Below, one piece after another: positions 52,351 to 60,657 of a stretch of DNA of 64,000 bases (position 1 is the first letter of the stretch; every line of letters begins with the position of its first letter). The translations under genes and the position numbers were made by a program. Source of the stretch: UBA2357 sp002344625 (GTDB taxonomy: Bacteria; Pseudomonadota; Gammaproteobacteria; Burkholderiales; Rhodocyclaceae); NCBI GenBank assembly GCA_937995335.1, contig CALKIH010000049.1, forward strand, positions 62,001 through 126,000, given 5' to 3'. The notes under the pieces were generated by a model, which was given only the letters and a program-made list of their open reading frames with translations, had not been told where the DNA came from and ran no database searches.

Positions 52351-52998
52351 TCAGTCCGCGGGGCCGTCGGGCGCGCTGCGCTCCTTGGCCGCGTGTGCGT
52401 GGCGGCACGCATCGGGCACGGACGCCGAGCGGGCGATCAGGTCGGCGATGTCGCGCTTGAGCCGGGCCGGATCCACGGCGAAGGTGTCGTAGATCATCAA
52501 TGAAATACCAAACACATAGGCGTAGAGCAGCATGCAGCGGCTCGAGGCTTCTTCAAGCGGCACGCCACAGGCGACGAAGAGTTCGCGCGCGCACACGAGA
52601 CGGGTTTCGTCCACTTCCGCGACGATTGCGGCCGCGTCGCCATCGCGCCGTGCCCAGTCACGCACGGCGATCTCGATCATCATGCCGCGCCGACTGCGGT
52701 TCGAGCTGTAGATGTCGATCACATGGTAGATCTGCTCGAGCGCGCGCCCGGGCTGCACGCGGGTCTGCTTGACGATGTCGCGAATCCGCCCTTCCTTCCA
52801 TTTTTGCAGAACGGCCATCAGCAAGTCGTGCCGATCCTGGAAGTGCCAGTAGAAGCTGCCCTTCGTGACCTTGAGGCGCTTGGCGAGTACTTCGACCCGC
52901 AATCCGGCCACGCCTTCTTCGGCGAAGATCTCGATTGCCCCGTCGATCCAGGCGTCGCGGTCGAGTTGGGTTTTTTGCTTGGCAGAATCGTTTTCCAT
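52351..52998 (-). CDS. TetR-family transcriptional regulator
   Basis: 215 aa. HTH at ~30-55 (EEGVAGLRVEVLAKRLKVTKGSFYWHF) followed by a ligand domain. It diverges from etfBA, whose product passes electrons from acyl-CoA dehydrogenases. A perfect palindrome lies just upstream, so autoregulation and control of the ETF/ACAD genes in response to acyl-CoA are likely (inference from family habit and position). Confidence 0.9.
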   Translation of the reverse strand: MENDSAKQKTQLDRDAWIDGAIEIFAEEGVAGLRVEVLAKRLKVTKGSFYWHFQDRHDLLMAVLQKWKEGRIRDIVKQTRVQPGRALEQIYHVIDIYSSNRSRRGMMIEIAVRDWARRDGDAAAIVAEVDETRLVCARELFVACGVPLEEASSRCMLLYAYVFGISLMIYDTFAVDPARLKRDIADLIARSASVPDACRHAHAAKERSAPDGPAD

Positions 52999-53025
52999 AC
53001 GGTGAAGTATTGACTAAAATTTTCC

Positions 53026-53041
53026 CATACGCTACCGTATG
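53026..53041. promoter_or_regulatory. Perfect palindromic TetR-type operator
   Basis: CATACG-CTAC-CGTATG: a 16-bp element with a perfect 6-bp dyad, 28 bp upstream of the tetR ATG. A second copy of the half (CATACGGT at 52996-53003) covers the start codon and pairs with ACCGTATG at 53034-53041. Position suits autoregulation. Confidence 0.7.
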
Positions 53042-53130
53042 TATCATTGGCAGCTGGCGATCGCTGCCCTGCACGTACGGCGGGGTGGCAGGAAGGGGTC
53101 ACAGTCACGCTACAAGTAGCTTTGTGGTAG

Positions 53131-53139
53131 TGCCATAAT
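53131..53139 (+). promoter_or_regulatory. Extended -10 promoter for etfB
   Basis: TGC-CATAAT (5/6 to TATAAT, with a TGn extension). The start would be near 53146, with a ~42-nt leader carrying AGGAG before a TTG start. Confidence 0.5.
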
Positions 53140-53187
53140 GCGTTCACAACTAGAAATAACTTTCATCCAACGATTAGGAGCGAAAAC

Positions 53188-53937
53188 TTGAAGATTCTGG
53201 TGCCAGTCAAACGCGTGGTCGATTACAACGTAAAGGTTCGGGTCAAGAGCGATGGAAGCGGCGTTGACATCGCCAATGTGAAGATGTCGATGAATCCGTT
53301 CGACGAAATCGCAGTCGAGGAGGCGGTGCGTCTCAAGGAAGCCGGCGTGGTCACCGAGGTGGTTGCCGTGTCGTGCGGCGTTGCGCAATGCCAAGAAACA
53401 CTGCGGGCCGCGATGGCGATCGGCGCGGACCGCGGGATCCTGGTGGAAACGGCCGCCGAGCTCCAGCCGCTGGCGGTTGCAAAACTGCTCAAGGCGCTGT
53501 GCGAACGTGAACAGCCGAACCTCGTGATCTGCGGCAAGCAGGCGATCGACGACGATTCCAACCAGACCGGGCAGATGCTTGCCGCCCTGATGGGCTGGCC
53601 GCAGGCGACCTTTGCATCGAAGGTCGCGGTGTCGGACGGCAAGGCGGTCGTGACGCGAGAAATCGATGGCGGGCTCGAGACCATCGAGATGGCGCTGCCG
53701 GCGCTGATCACTTCCGACCTGCGCCTGAACGAGCCGCGTTATGCGACGCTGCCGAACATCATGAAGGCGAAGAAGAAACCGCTCGACACCGTCAAGCCCG
53801 AGGATCTCGGGATCGATGTGGCGCCGCGTCTCGCGACACTGAAAATTGCCGAACCCGCCAAGCGTAGTGCGGGCGTGCGCGTGGCCGACGTTGCACAGTT
53901 GGTCGAAAAGCTGAAATCCGAAGCGAAGGTGATCTGA
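53188..53937 (+). CDS. etfB: Electron transfer flavoprotein beta subunit
   Basis: 249 aa. TTG start, supported by AGGAG at 53176-53180 and by the family N-terminus KILVPVKRVVDYN. Later CGKQAIDDDSNQTGQMLAALMGWPQATFA is the AMP/adenine-binding loop. Forms a heterodimer with EtfA to carry electrons from acyl-CoA dehydrogenases to ETF-quinone oxidoreductase. One base separates it from etfA. Confidence 0.95.
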   Translation: MKILVPVKRVVDYNVKVRVKSDGSGVDIANVKMSMNPFDEIAVEEAVRLKEAGVVTEVVAVSCGVAQCQETLRAAMAIGADRGILVETAAELQPLAVAKLLKALCEREQPNLVICGKQAIDDDSNQTGQMLAALMGWPQATFASKVAVSDGKAVVTREIDGGLETIEMALPALITSDLRLNEPRYATLPNIMKAKKKPLDTVKPEDLGIDVAPRLATLKIAEPAKRSAGVRVADVAQLVEKLKSEAKVI

Positions 53938-53938
53938 G

Positions 53939-54874
53939 ATGGCGATTCTTGTTATTGCTGAACACGACAACCAGTCGATCAAGTCGGCTACCCTGAACAC
54001 CGTTGCGGCGGCCGCGAAGATCGGTGGCGAGATTCATGTATTGGTCGCCGGCAGCGGCTGCGGCCCGGCGGCGACGGCAGCGGCGGCGATCGCCGGCGTT
54101 ACCAAGGTTCGGGTCGCGGACGCGCCGCACTACGACAACCAGCTTGCCGAGAACATGGCCGCGCTGGTGGTGGCGAATGCAGCCGGCTACACCCACATCC
54201 TGGCGGGTGCTTCTTCCACCGGCAAGAACGTGCTCCCGCGCGTCGCAGCGCTGCTGGATGTCGCGCAAATCAGCGACGTGATCGGTGTGGAGTCGGCCGA
54301 CACCTTCGTGCGCCCGATCTATGCCGGCAACGCGCTGGCGACGGTCAAGAGCGCCGACCCGGTCAAGATCGTGACCGTTCGCAGTACCGGCTTCGAGCCG
54401 GTGGGCGGAGAAGGCGGCAGCGCAGCGATCGAAGCCGTCGCTGCCGGCCCGGATTTCGGTCTCGCGAAAGTCGTGGGGCGCGAGCTCACGAAGTCGGAGC
54501 GCCCGGAACTGGGTAACGCCAAGATCATCGTCTCCGGCGGCCGCGGCCTCGGTAGCGGCGAGAACTACCACAAGTTGCTCGAACCGCTCGCCGACAAGCT
54601 GAGTGCGGCGCTCGGGGCGTCGCGCGCGGCGGTCGATGCCGGCTACGTGCCCAACGACTACCAGGTGGGGCAGACCGGCAAGATCGTCGCGCCGCAGCTC
54701 TACATCGCAGTGGGTATTTCGGGCGCCATCCAGCACCTGGCCGGCATGAAGGACTCGAAGGTGATCGTTGCGATCAACAAGGACGTCGAAGCACCGATCT
54801 TCCAGGTGGCGGATTATGGGCTGGTCGCCGATCTGTTCGAGGTGATTCCGGAGCTGACCGCCGCTGTTGGCTGA
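53939..54874 (+). CDS. etfA: Electron transfer flavoprotein alpha subunit
   Basis: 311 aa. The C-terminal FAD domain is conserved: VSGGRGLGSGENY, LGASRAAVDAGYVPNDYQVGQTGKIVAPQLYIAVGISGAIQHLAGMKDS and VAINKD. It sits in frame with etfB as an operon. Partner dehydrogenase is probably the acyl-CoA dehydrogenase 0.8 kb downstream. Confidence 0.96.
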   Translation: MAILVIAEHDNQSIKSATLNTVAAAAKIGGEIHVLVAGSGCGPAATAAAAIAGVTKVRVADAPHYDNQLAENMAALVVANAAGYTHILAGASSTGKNVLPRVAALLDVAQISDVIGVESADTFVRPIYAGNALATVKSADPVKIVTVRSTGFEPVGGEGGSAAIEAVAAGPDFGLAKVVGRELTKSERPELGNAKIIVSGGRGLGSGENYHKLLEPLADKLSAALGASRAAVDAGYVPNDYQVGQTGKIVAPQLYIAVGISGAIQHLAGMKDSKVIVAINKDVEAPIFQVADYGLVADLFEVIPELTAAVG

Positions 54875-54922
54875 GGGCGTACGCACGAGGCGTCGTAGCA
54901 CTCCCGAGACAAACGGCTTGCG

Positions 54923-55588
54923 ATGAACTTTCCGGCAACCCTGTTCCCGTCCGCCTGGCACTGGGTTGCCGCGATTCTGAGCGTCGTGGTCTTGTTCAGG
55001 GTCGCCGTGGGCGCACCGTGGCGACGCCTCGCCACCAATACCCAGCGCAACCTCTTGTTCGGCCTCGCGATCGCGCTTGCGCTGCTGTGGAGCATGAAGG
55101 CGGGCGTCAGGCCAGGGTTGAACCTGCACCTGATGGGGGCGATGGCCGCGACGCTAGCGCTCGGGCCGCATTTCGCGGTTTTGTCGATGGCCATTGCGCT
55201 CACGGCGCTGGCGGCAAACGGCGGGATCGCGTGGGACGCCTGGCCGATCAATTTCGTCCTCATGGTGCTCGTGCCCGTCGGGGCGGCCAGACTGCTGCAG
55301 CGGGTCGTCGAGGCGACCCTGCCGAGTCATTTCTTCATCTTCATCTTCGTTCTGTCGTTCGCGGGCTCCGCGGTCGTGGTGGTGCTACAAGGCCTCGTGG
55401 CCAGCATCGCGATGGTTGCCGCCGGCGCCTATCCATTCGAGTTCCTCGCGTCCGAGTATCTGCCGTACTTCATCCTGCTCGGGTTTTCGGAAGCATGGAT
55501 CAGCGGCGCCGTGATCACGCTGCTCGTCGTGTATCGACCGGAATGGGTGTGGGCTTTCGACGACAAGCGTTATCTGATCGGAAAATAG
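54923..55588 (+). CDS. CbiM-like energy-coupling factor permease family membrane protein
   Basis: 221 aa, six to seven hydrophobic helices. The segment GVRPGLNLHLMGAMAATLALGP resembles the CbiM/NikM-type S component that binds Ni/Co. No CbiQ/CbiO energising genes are close, so it may be an orphan permease or have a non-transport role. It lies between etfA and the dehydrogenase and may be co-transcribed with them. The family call rests on one motif region and topology. Confidence 0.65.
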   Translation: MNFPATLFPSAWHWVAAILSVVVLFRVAVGAPWRRLATNTQRNLLFGLAIALALLWSMKAGVRPGLNLHLMGAMAATLALGPHFAVLSMAIALTALAANGGIAWDAWPINFVLMVLVPVGAARLLQRVVEATLPSHFFIFIFVLSFAGSAVVVVLQGLVASIAMVAAGAYPFEFLASEYLPYFILLGFSEAWISGAVITLLVVYRPEWVWAFDDKRYLIGK

Positions 55589-55644
55589 CTTGCGGCCGCC
55601 GGACGACGCAAGCACTCCGATAATCCAGAAGGAGCAAAAGACAC

Positions 55645-57441
55645 ATGAGTCAGTACCTAGCGCCATTGAAGGACATGCGGTTCGTGATGCATGAGTTGGC
55701 GGGGCTGGAGCAGGTTCAACAGTTGCCGGGCTGCGAAGAGCTGTCGTCCGACCTGGTGGATGCGATTCTCGACGAAGCGAACAAGTTTGCCAGCGAGATC
55801 CTGGCCCCTCTCAACTGGACTGGCGACCGGGAAGGCGCCACATGGCAGGGGGGTGAGGTACGTACGGCGGGCGGCTGGAAAGAGGCTTACAGGCAGTTCG
55901 TCGACGCCGGTTGGCCCGCCATCGCCGCCGATCCGGAGTTCGGTGGGCAAGGCCTGCCCAAGCTGGTATCGACCGCGGTGATGGAGATGTGGAAGGCCTC
56001 GAACATGGCCTTTTCACTTTGCCCGATGCTCACGACCGGCGCGATCGAGGCGCTGATGCTGCGCGGCTCCGATGAACAGAAGGCGATGTACCTGCCCAAG
56101 ATGGTGAGCGGAGAATGGACCGGCACCATGAACCTGACCGAGCCGCAGGCGGGTTCGGACCTCGCTGCGGTCCGCACCCGGGCGGAGCCGCGCGCCGATG
56201 GCACCTACCTGATTTCGGGCCAGAAGATCTTCATTACCTACGGTGAACACGACCTTACCGACAACATCATTCATTTGGTGCTCGCCCGCTTGCCGGACGC
56301 GCCGGAAGGCGTGAAGGGAATCTCGCTGTTCGTCGTGCCGAAGTTTCTCCTCAATCCGGATGGCAGTCCGGGGGTACGCAATGATGTGGATTGCGTGTCG
56401 ATCGAACACAAGCTGGGCATTCATGCCAGCCCGACCTGCGTGTTGGCCTTTGGTGACAAGGGTGGGGCGATCGGCACGCTGATCGGCGAGCCCAATCGTG
56501 GTCTCGAGTACATGTTCATCATGATGAACGAGGCGCGCTTCGCCGTCGGCATGGAAGGTCTGGCCTTGTCGGAACGCGCGTACCAGAAGGCACTTGGTTA
56601 TGCGCGCGATCGTATCCAGGGCACCGAGATGGGCGTGCGTGGCGGCCCCAAGGTTTCGATCATTCATCACCCGGACGTGCGCCGCATGTTGATGCTGATG
56701 AAATCGCAGACCGAAGCGATGCGCGCACTTGCGTACGTGGTCGGCGCGGCCACCGACCTGGCACACCGCCACGCCGATGCCGCGGTGCGGGCGCAGCACC
56801 AGGCTTTCGTCGACCTGATGATTCCCGTCGTGAAGGGGTGGAGCACCGAGAACTCGATCGACGTCGCATCGTTGGGGGTGCAGGTTCACGGCGGCATGGG
56901 CTTCATCGAGGAAACCGGCGCCGCGCAACACCTGCGTGACGCACGGATCACGACGATCTATGAAGGTACGACCGCAATCCAGGCCAACGACTTGATCGGA
57001 CGCAAGATCGCCCGCGAGGGTGCCGTCACGATCAGGGCCGTCGTTGTGGAAATGCGTCAACTGGTCGCTCGGCTCGAAGCGCAGCCGGCCGATGCATTCA
57101 AGGCAATCGCCACGGCGCTCACGGGTGGAATCGATGCGCTCGAAGCCTGCGTGGACTACATCCTGGCGACCTACGCAAGAGACATCAAGGCTGCATCGGT
57201 CGGGTCGGTGCCGTTCCTGAAGCTGCTCGGGATCGTCGCGGGGGGCTGGCAACTGGGCCGGGCCGCGCTCATCGCGCAGGGGCGGCTCGATGCCGGCGAT
57301 GCCGATGTGACCTTCTTGAGCGCCAAGATCGTGACCGCGAGATTCTATGCCGACCATGTGATCCCGCAGGCGTCCGGGCTTGCCTGTGCCGTCGTCAATG
57401 GTGCGACGGGTGCGCTGGCGCTCGCCGACGAGCAGTTCTGA
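55645..57441 (+). CDS. Acyl-CoA dehydrogenase, long form
   Basis: 598 aa, longer than the ~380-aa simple type. AAGGAG precedes the ATG. The N-terminal helical domain, GTMNLTEPQAGSDLAAVRTRA (flavin/substrate loop), the middle beta domain, and VASLGVQVHGGMGFIEETGAAQHLRDARITTIYEGTTAIQ (FAD-binding and catalytic Glu region, TIYEGT) are all present, and a ~100-residue extra C-terminal domain follows. It oxidises an acyl-CoA and hands electrons to the adjacent ETF. Chain length cannot be read. Confidence 0.93.
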   Translation: MSQYLAPLKDMRFVMHELAGLEQVQQLPGCEELSSDLVDAILDEANKFASEILAPLNWTGDREGATWQGGEVRTAGGWKEAYRQFVDAGWPAIAADPEFGGQGLPKLVSTAVMEMWKASNMAFSLCPMLTTGAIEALMLRGSDEQKAMYLPKMVSGEWTGTMNLTEPQAGSDLAAVRTRAEPRADGTYLISGQKIFITYGEHDLTDNIIHLVLARLPDAPEGVKGISLFVVPKFLLNPDGSPGVRNDVDCVSIEHKLGIHASPTCVLAFGDKGGAIGTLIGEPNRGLEYMFIMMNEARFAVGMEGLALSERAYQKALGYARDRIQGTEMGVRGGPKVSIIHHPDVRRMLMLMKSQTEAMRALAYVVGAATDLAHRHADAAVRAQHQAFVDLMIPVVKGWSTENSIDVASLGVQVHGGMGFIEETGAAQHLRDARITTIYEGTTAIQANDLIGRKIAREGAVTIRAVVVEMRQLVARLEAQPADAFKAIATALTGGIDALEACVDYILATYARDIKAASVGSVPFLKLLGIVAGGWQLGRAALIAQGRLDAGDADVTFLSAKIVTARFYADHVIPQASGLACAVVNGATGALALADEQF

Positions 57442-57484
57442 GGCGCGATTCGTCGCCCCTGCACGGCGCGGATACACAAAAATG

Positions 57485-57517
57485 ACGAGGCCGGAGGCGC
57501 AATGCCTCCGGCCCCTC
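57485..57517. terminator. Strong bidirectional terminator
   Basis: ACGAGG-CCGGAGGC (57485-57498), loop GCAAT, GCCTCCGG (57504-57511), then CCCTCGT closes the outer stem. On the minus strand a TCATTTTTGTG run follows, making it a classic intrinsic terminator for the parvulin operon. On the plus strand it can also stop the acyl-CoA dehydrogenase transcript. Confidence 0.8.
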
Positions 57518-57537
57518 GTTCAACCGTCCAGATCCAC

Positions 57538-58326
57538 TTACTTGATTTCGGCCTTGGCCCGCAAATCGAGCATGTGCTTCTCGACAAGTTGTTGCTGCAT
57601 GCGTTGTTGCAGCTGCGGTTTCACCTCGTCAAACGTCGGGGGTTCCGGCTGGCGCACGTCGTCGAGCTGAATGACGTGGTAACCGAAGTCGGTCTTGACC
57701 GGTGTTGCCGTGTACTTGCCTTTTTCGAGCGTCTGCAGGGCGTCGGCGAAGGGTTTCACGAACATTGCCGGGTTGCTCCAGCCGAGCTCTCCGCCCTTGT
57801 CCTTCGAACCCGGATCCTTCGACTGCGCGGCCAGATCTGCGAACTTCTCGCCGGCACCGAGCTTGGCGATGATGACCTTCGCTTCGGTGTCGGTTTCGAC
57901 CAGGATGTGCCGCGGCTTGTATTCCTTGGTGCCGCTCATCTGGCTCTTGATGTTCTCGTACTCCGCGCGCACCGCATCGTCGGCGACCGGATGGCTCTTC
58001 ACGTAATCCTGCAGGTAGGCACGGATCAGCACGGCCTGACGCGCAAGATCCATCTGGGCCTGAACATCTTCCTTCTTGTCCATGCCTGCCTTGCTTGCCG
58101 CTTGCGCCAACACCTCGCGCCGGATGAGTTCCTCGCGTACCGCATCGCGCAATTCTGCGTTTTCGGTCGCTCCCTGGACTTTCTGCTCTGCGAGCATGGT
58201 GCTTGCACGCGCAGCGGGAATCGCCTTGCCGTTGACCGTCGCGACGGGATCGGCGGCCATTGCAGCTTGCGAGATCAGGCCGGTGATCAGAACGAGTGCG
58301 AGACGGCTTGGAAAAGATTTCATCAA
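57538..58326 (-). CDS. Periplasmic parvulin-type peptidyl-prolyl isomerase
   Basis: 262 aa. Signal peptide ending SQAAMA-AD. A helical chaperone region (~30-125) and one rotamase domain (~135-225) with PRHILVETDTEAKVI, GGELGWSNPAMFVKPF and TDFGYHVIQLDD. The PpiC/SurA-type fold helps outer-membrane or secreted proteins fold. Last gene of the minus-strand chain; its ATG overlaps bolA by 4 nt. Confidence 0.92.
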   Translation of the reverse strand: MMKSFPSRLALVLITGLISQAAMAADPVATVNGKAIPAARASTMLAEQKVQGATENAELRDAVREELIRREVLAQAASKAGMDKKEDVQAQMDLARQAVLIRAYLQDYVKSHPVADDAVRAEYENIKSQMSGTKEYKPRHILVETDTEAKVIIAKLGAGEKFADLAAQSKDPGSKDKGGELGWSNPAMFVKPFADALQTLEKGKYTATPVKTDFGYHVIQLDDVRQPEPPTFDEVKPQLQQRMQQQLVEKHMLDLRAKAEIK

Positions 58327-58613
58327 TGTTCCTTGGACTTGGGTTGAGTTTCGGCCTCGTCGGCCGTCAGGGCTTGTATGGCGAGCGCATGAATCCGATT
58401 CTTCATCATGTCGCCAAGGGCTTCATACACCATTCGATGTCGGGCAAGGGTAGGCTGCCCCTTGAAGACATCCGATACGATGGTGAGTTGAAAATGTCCG
58501 CCGCCGCTGCGTGCGCCGGCATGGCCCGCATGCAGCGCGCTGTCGTCGCGCACTTCGATGGTCTGCGGCGAGAGCGCGGCAAGACGGCTGTGCATCTGCT
58601 CGAGCGTAGTCAC
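58323..58613 (-). CDS. BolA family protein
   Basis: 96 aa. BolA/IbaG-type domain: HAGHAGARSGGGHFQLTIVSDVFKGQPTLARHRMVYEALGDMM. Carries the conserved His and the partner-binding face that, with monothiol glutaredoxin, holds a [2Fe-2S] cluster. Overlaps the parvulin start (ATGA). Confidence 0.92.
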   Translation of the reverse strand: MTTLEQMHSRLAALSPQTIEVRDDSALHAGHAGARSGGGHFQLTIVSDVFKGQPTLARHRMVYEALGDMMKNRIHALAIQALTADEAETQPKSKEH

Positions 58614-58909
58614 GGGAGCGTCTTCCGGTATGGTTTCGCCAGGGTTCGGGCAAATACGCCGTCGGTTACATAGGGATCGGCTGCCAGCCAGGCTTCTGCG
58701 TCTTCGAGTGACGGAAACTCGGCGATGATCAGGCTGCCGAAGAAACCCGCCGGGCCCGGCTCGGGTGAATCGATCGCGGGCATCGGGCCGGCCACGACCA
58801 GCCGGCCTTCGTCACGCAGGGCTTCGAGCCTGGCAAGATGCGCCGGACGTACCGCCATGCGCTTGGCGAGCGACCCGGCGGCGTCTTCGCCTATCAGTAC
58901 GTATAACAT
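58610..58909 (-). CDS. YciI family protein
   Basis: 99 aa. MLYVLIGEDAAGSLAKRMAVRPAHLARLEALRDEGRLVVAGP... with the central catalytic-type His (RPAH) and Asp/Ser region of the YciI dimer fold. Proposed as small dehydrochlorinase-like or unknown enzymes. The stop overlaps the BolA ATG region; the start overlaps the YciB stop by 1 nt. Confidence 0.9.
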   Translation of the reverse strand: MLYVLIGEDAAGSLAKRMAVRPAHLARLEALRDEGRLVVAGPMPAIDSPEPGPAGFFGSLIIAEFPSLEDAEAWLAADPYVTDGVFARTLAKPYRKTLP

Positions 58910-59520
58910 CAGGCTGTTTTCTCCTCTTCGATATGCCGCGAAAGGTAATAGCCCTGTCCGAGCACGAACAGGAACATCAACCCGAGTCCGCCGAACATCT
59001 TGAAATTGACCCATGTGTCTTCCGAGAAACTGTAGGCCACATAGATATTGAGCCCGCCCATCAGCAGGAAGAAGCTCGCCCAGGCGATATTCAGACGTGC
59101 CCACACCGGGTCGGGTAGGCGCACCTGATGCTCGAGCATGCTGCGAATGAGATTCTTGCGCAGCAACAGGGCCGAACCGGCAAGGACGATCGCAAACAGC
59201 CAGTAGAGGGCGGTGGGCTTCCACTTGATGAAATCGGGGTTGTGGAAGAACAAAGTGGCGCCGCCAAGCACCGTAATCAATGCGAGACTGATCCACATCA
59301 TCTTGTCGACCTTGCGGTGCCGCCACCACACCCAGCCGATCTGCAGGCAGGTCGCAAGGATGGCGACCGCGGTGGCGATCAGGATCGGGGCCTGGGTTAG
59401 CGGAATGCCGTCGCCCAACCAGCGGCTGGCGAGTTCGTGTGCGGCCACATCATTCGATCCGGCAAGCTTGTAGGCGCCGAAGAAGAGGATGATGGGCAGG
59501 AGGTCGAAGAGAATTTTCAT
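58909..59520 (-). CDS. yciB: Septation protein A (YciB/IspZ)
   Basis: 203 aa, five or six TM helices. FDLLPIILFFGAYKLAG, WWRHRKVDKMMWISLALITVLGGATLFFHNPDFIKWKPTALYW and FFLLMGGLNIYVAYSF are the family blocks. It is an inner-membrane protein linked to the cell-division and envelope-synthesis machinery. The gene order yciB-yciI-bolA-parvulin is common in beta- and gammaproteobacteria. Confidence 0.94.
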   Translation of the reverse strand: MKILFDLLPIILFFGAYKLAGSNDVAAHELASRWLGDGIPLTQAPILIATAVAILATCLQIGWVWWRHRKVDKMMWISLALITVLGGATLFFHNPDFIKWKPTALYWLFAIVLAGSALLLRKNLIRSMLEHQVRLPDPVWARLNIAWASFFLLMGGLNIYVAYSFSEDTWVNFKMFGGLGLMFLFVLGQGYYLSRHIEEEKTA

Positions 59521-59527
59521 GGATTCG

Positions 59528-59533
59528 ATTATA
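59528..59533 (-). promoter_or_regulatory. yciB -10 box inside the operon
   Basis: Perfect TATAAT (minus strand) overlapping the globin stop codon, ending 7 nt before the yciB ATG at 59520. Predicts a start 1 nt upstream of the ATG. Confidence 0.5.
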
Positions 59534-59936
59534 CCGGGATGCCCGAATTCGGGCTTTCGGCGCGATTGCGCATATGATCGGCCAGTCCGGAAAACGCACC
59601 TGACAGTTTCATCCTGAGCGCCTCGTCGCCGACATGCTCGTCGAGTGCTTGCGACATGCAGCGCAGCCACTGGTCGCGCTCGGCGGTGCCGATCGAAAAC
59701 GGAAGATGGCGCGCGCGCAGGAAAGGCGGGCCGAAACGTTCGACGTACAGATTGGGGCCACCGAGCCAGCCGGACAGAAACAGGAACAGCTTTTCCTCGG
59801 CATCGGACAGATCCGGCGCATGCATGGCGCGCAACTGTCTGACTTCCGGCAGCGTATCCATGAGGCTATAGAAGCGCTTGACCAGCGCACGCACTTTCGC
59901 TTCGCCGCCGATCGTTTCATAAGGCGTCTGACCCAC
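59529..59936 (-). CDS. Group II truncated hemoglobin
   Basis: 135 aa from GTG 59936, preceded by a perfect AGGAGG with 6-nt spacing; the GTG lies two bases after the upstream gene's stop, so translation is coupled. Features: YETIGGEAKVRALVKRFYSLM (B10 Tyr at 23), the proximal-His loop FLRARHLPF (H77), and W90 (G8), the group II marker. Binds O2/NO; likely a detoxification or electron role. An in-frame ATG at 59975 would overlap the previous gene. Confidence 0.9.
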   Translation of the reverse strand: MGQTPYETIGGEAKVRALVKRFYSLMDTLPEVRQLRAMHAPDLSDAEEKLFLFLSGWLGGPNLYVERFGPPFLRARHLPFSIGTAERDQWLRCMSQALDEHVGDEALRMKLSGAFSGLADHMRNRAESPNSGIPV

Positions 59937-59937
59937 C

Positions 59938-60657
59938 TCAGGCCTCCTGGACGTCGATGAGTGGCTCGGGGCCACGACCGCAGCGCAGGTTGACCGGCAG
60001 TGCCTCGTCGATCATGCGTGGCTTCGGCAGATTCAGCCCGTTCATCAGCGTTACGAATGCCTCGCGCGACCTGCCGATCAGCCGCTGGTTGGTGAGCTTT
60101 TCCTGGCCCACGCTCGACACCCGGCGCCCGTGGTAGTCATGGGCGGGGAAGACCAGTGTTTCGTCCGGCAGCGACAACAGCTGGCTCATGATGCTGTCGT
60201 GGAGCGTGCCCGCATCTCCCCCCTGGAAATCGGTACGGCCACAGCCGCCGATCAACAGGGCGTCACCGCTGAACACGCGATCGCGCCAGCGGTAGGACAC
60301 GCAGCCGGGCGTATGCCCCGGGGTCGGCAATACCCGGATGACCTCGCTGCCGAACACGATGGTGTCACCTTCGTCGACCAGGCGGTCGGCACACGGCGCC
60401 CCCGCGTTCGCACCGGTCACGGTACGCGCGCCGGTCAGTTCCTTCAAGCCTGCCGCGGCGGTCATGTGGTCGGCGTGGACATGCGTCTCGAGCAACCATA
60501 CCAACCTCAGCTCGAGCGACTGCAGGAGTGTCGAGTACAGCCCGAGATGCTCGCGTACGCTGTCGATGATCACCGCATCGCCGTTCAGCGGGTCGGCGAG
60601 GAGGTAGGTGAGCGTGCAGCTGTCTTCGTCGAACAGCTGCTTGAAGATGATGCTCAT
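59938..60657 (-). CDS. MBL-fold persulfide dioxygenase-like (ETHE1 type)
   Basis: 239 aa. ETHVHADH (H59, H61, D63, H64), PTPGHTPGCVSYRW, VFSGDALLIGGCGRTDF and VFPAHDYHGRRVSSVGQEK: the ETHE1 mononuclear-iron signature. It oxidises glutathione persulfide to sulfite. Co-transcription with a globin fits H2S/NO or O2 handling. Its ATG overlaps the histidine-kinase stop by 4 nt. Confidence 0.92.
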   Translation of the reverse strand: MSIIFKQLFDEDSCTLTYLLADPLNGDAVIIDSVREHLGLYSTLLQSLELRLVWLLETHVHADHMTAAAGLKELTGARTVTGANAGAPCADRLVDEGDTIVFGSEVIRVLPTPGHTPGCVSYRWRDRVFSGDALLIGGCGRTDFQGGDAGTLHDSIMSQLLSLPDETLVFPAHDYHGRRVSSVGQEKLTNQRLIGRSREAFVTLMNGLNLPKPRMIDEALPVNLRCGRGPEPLIDVQEA

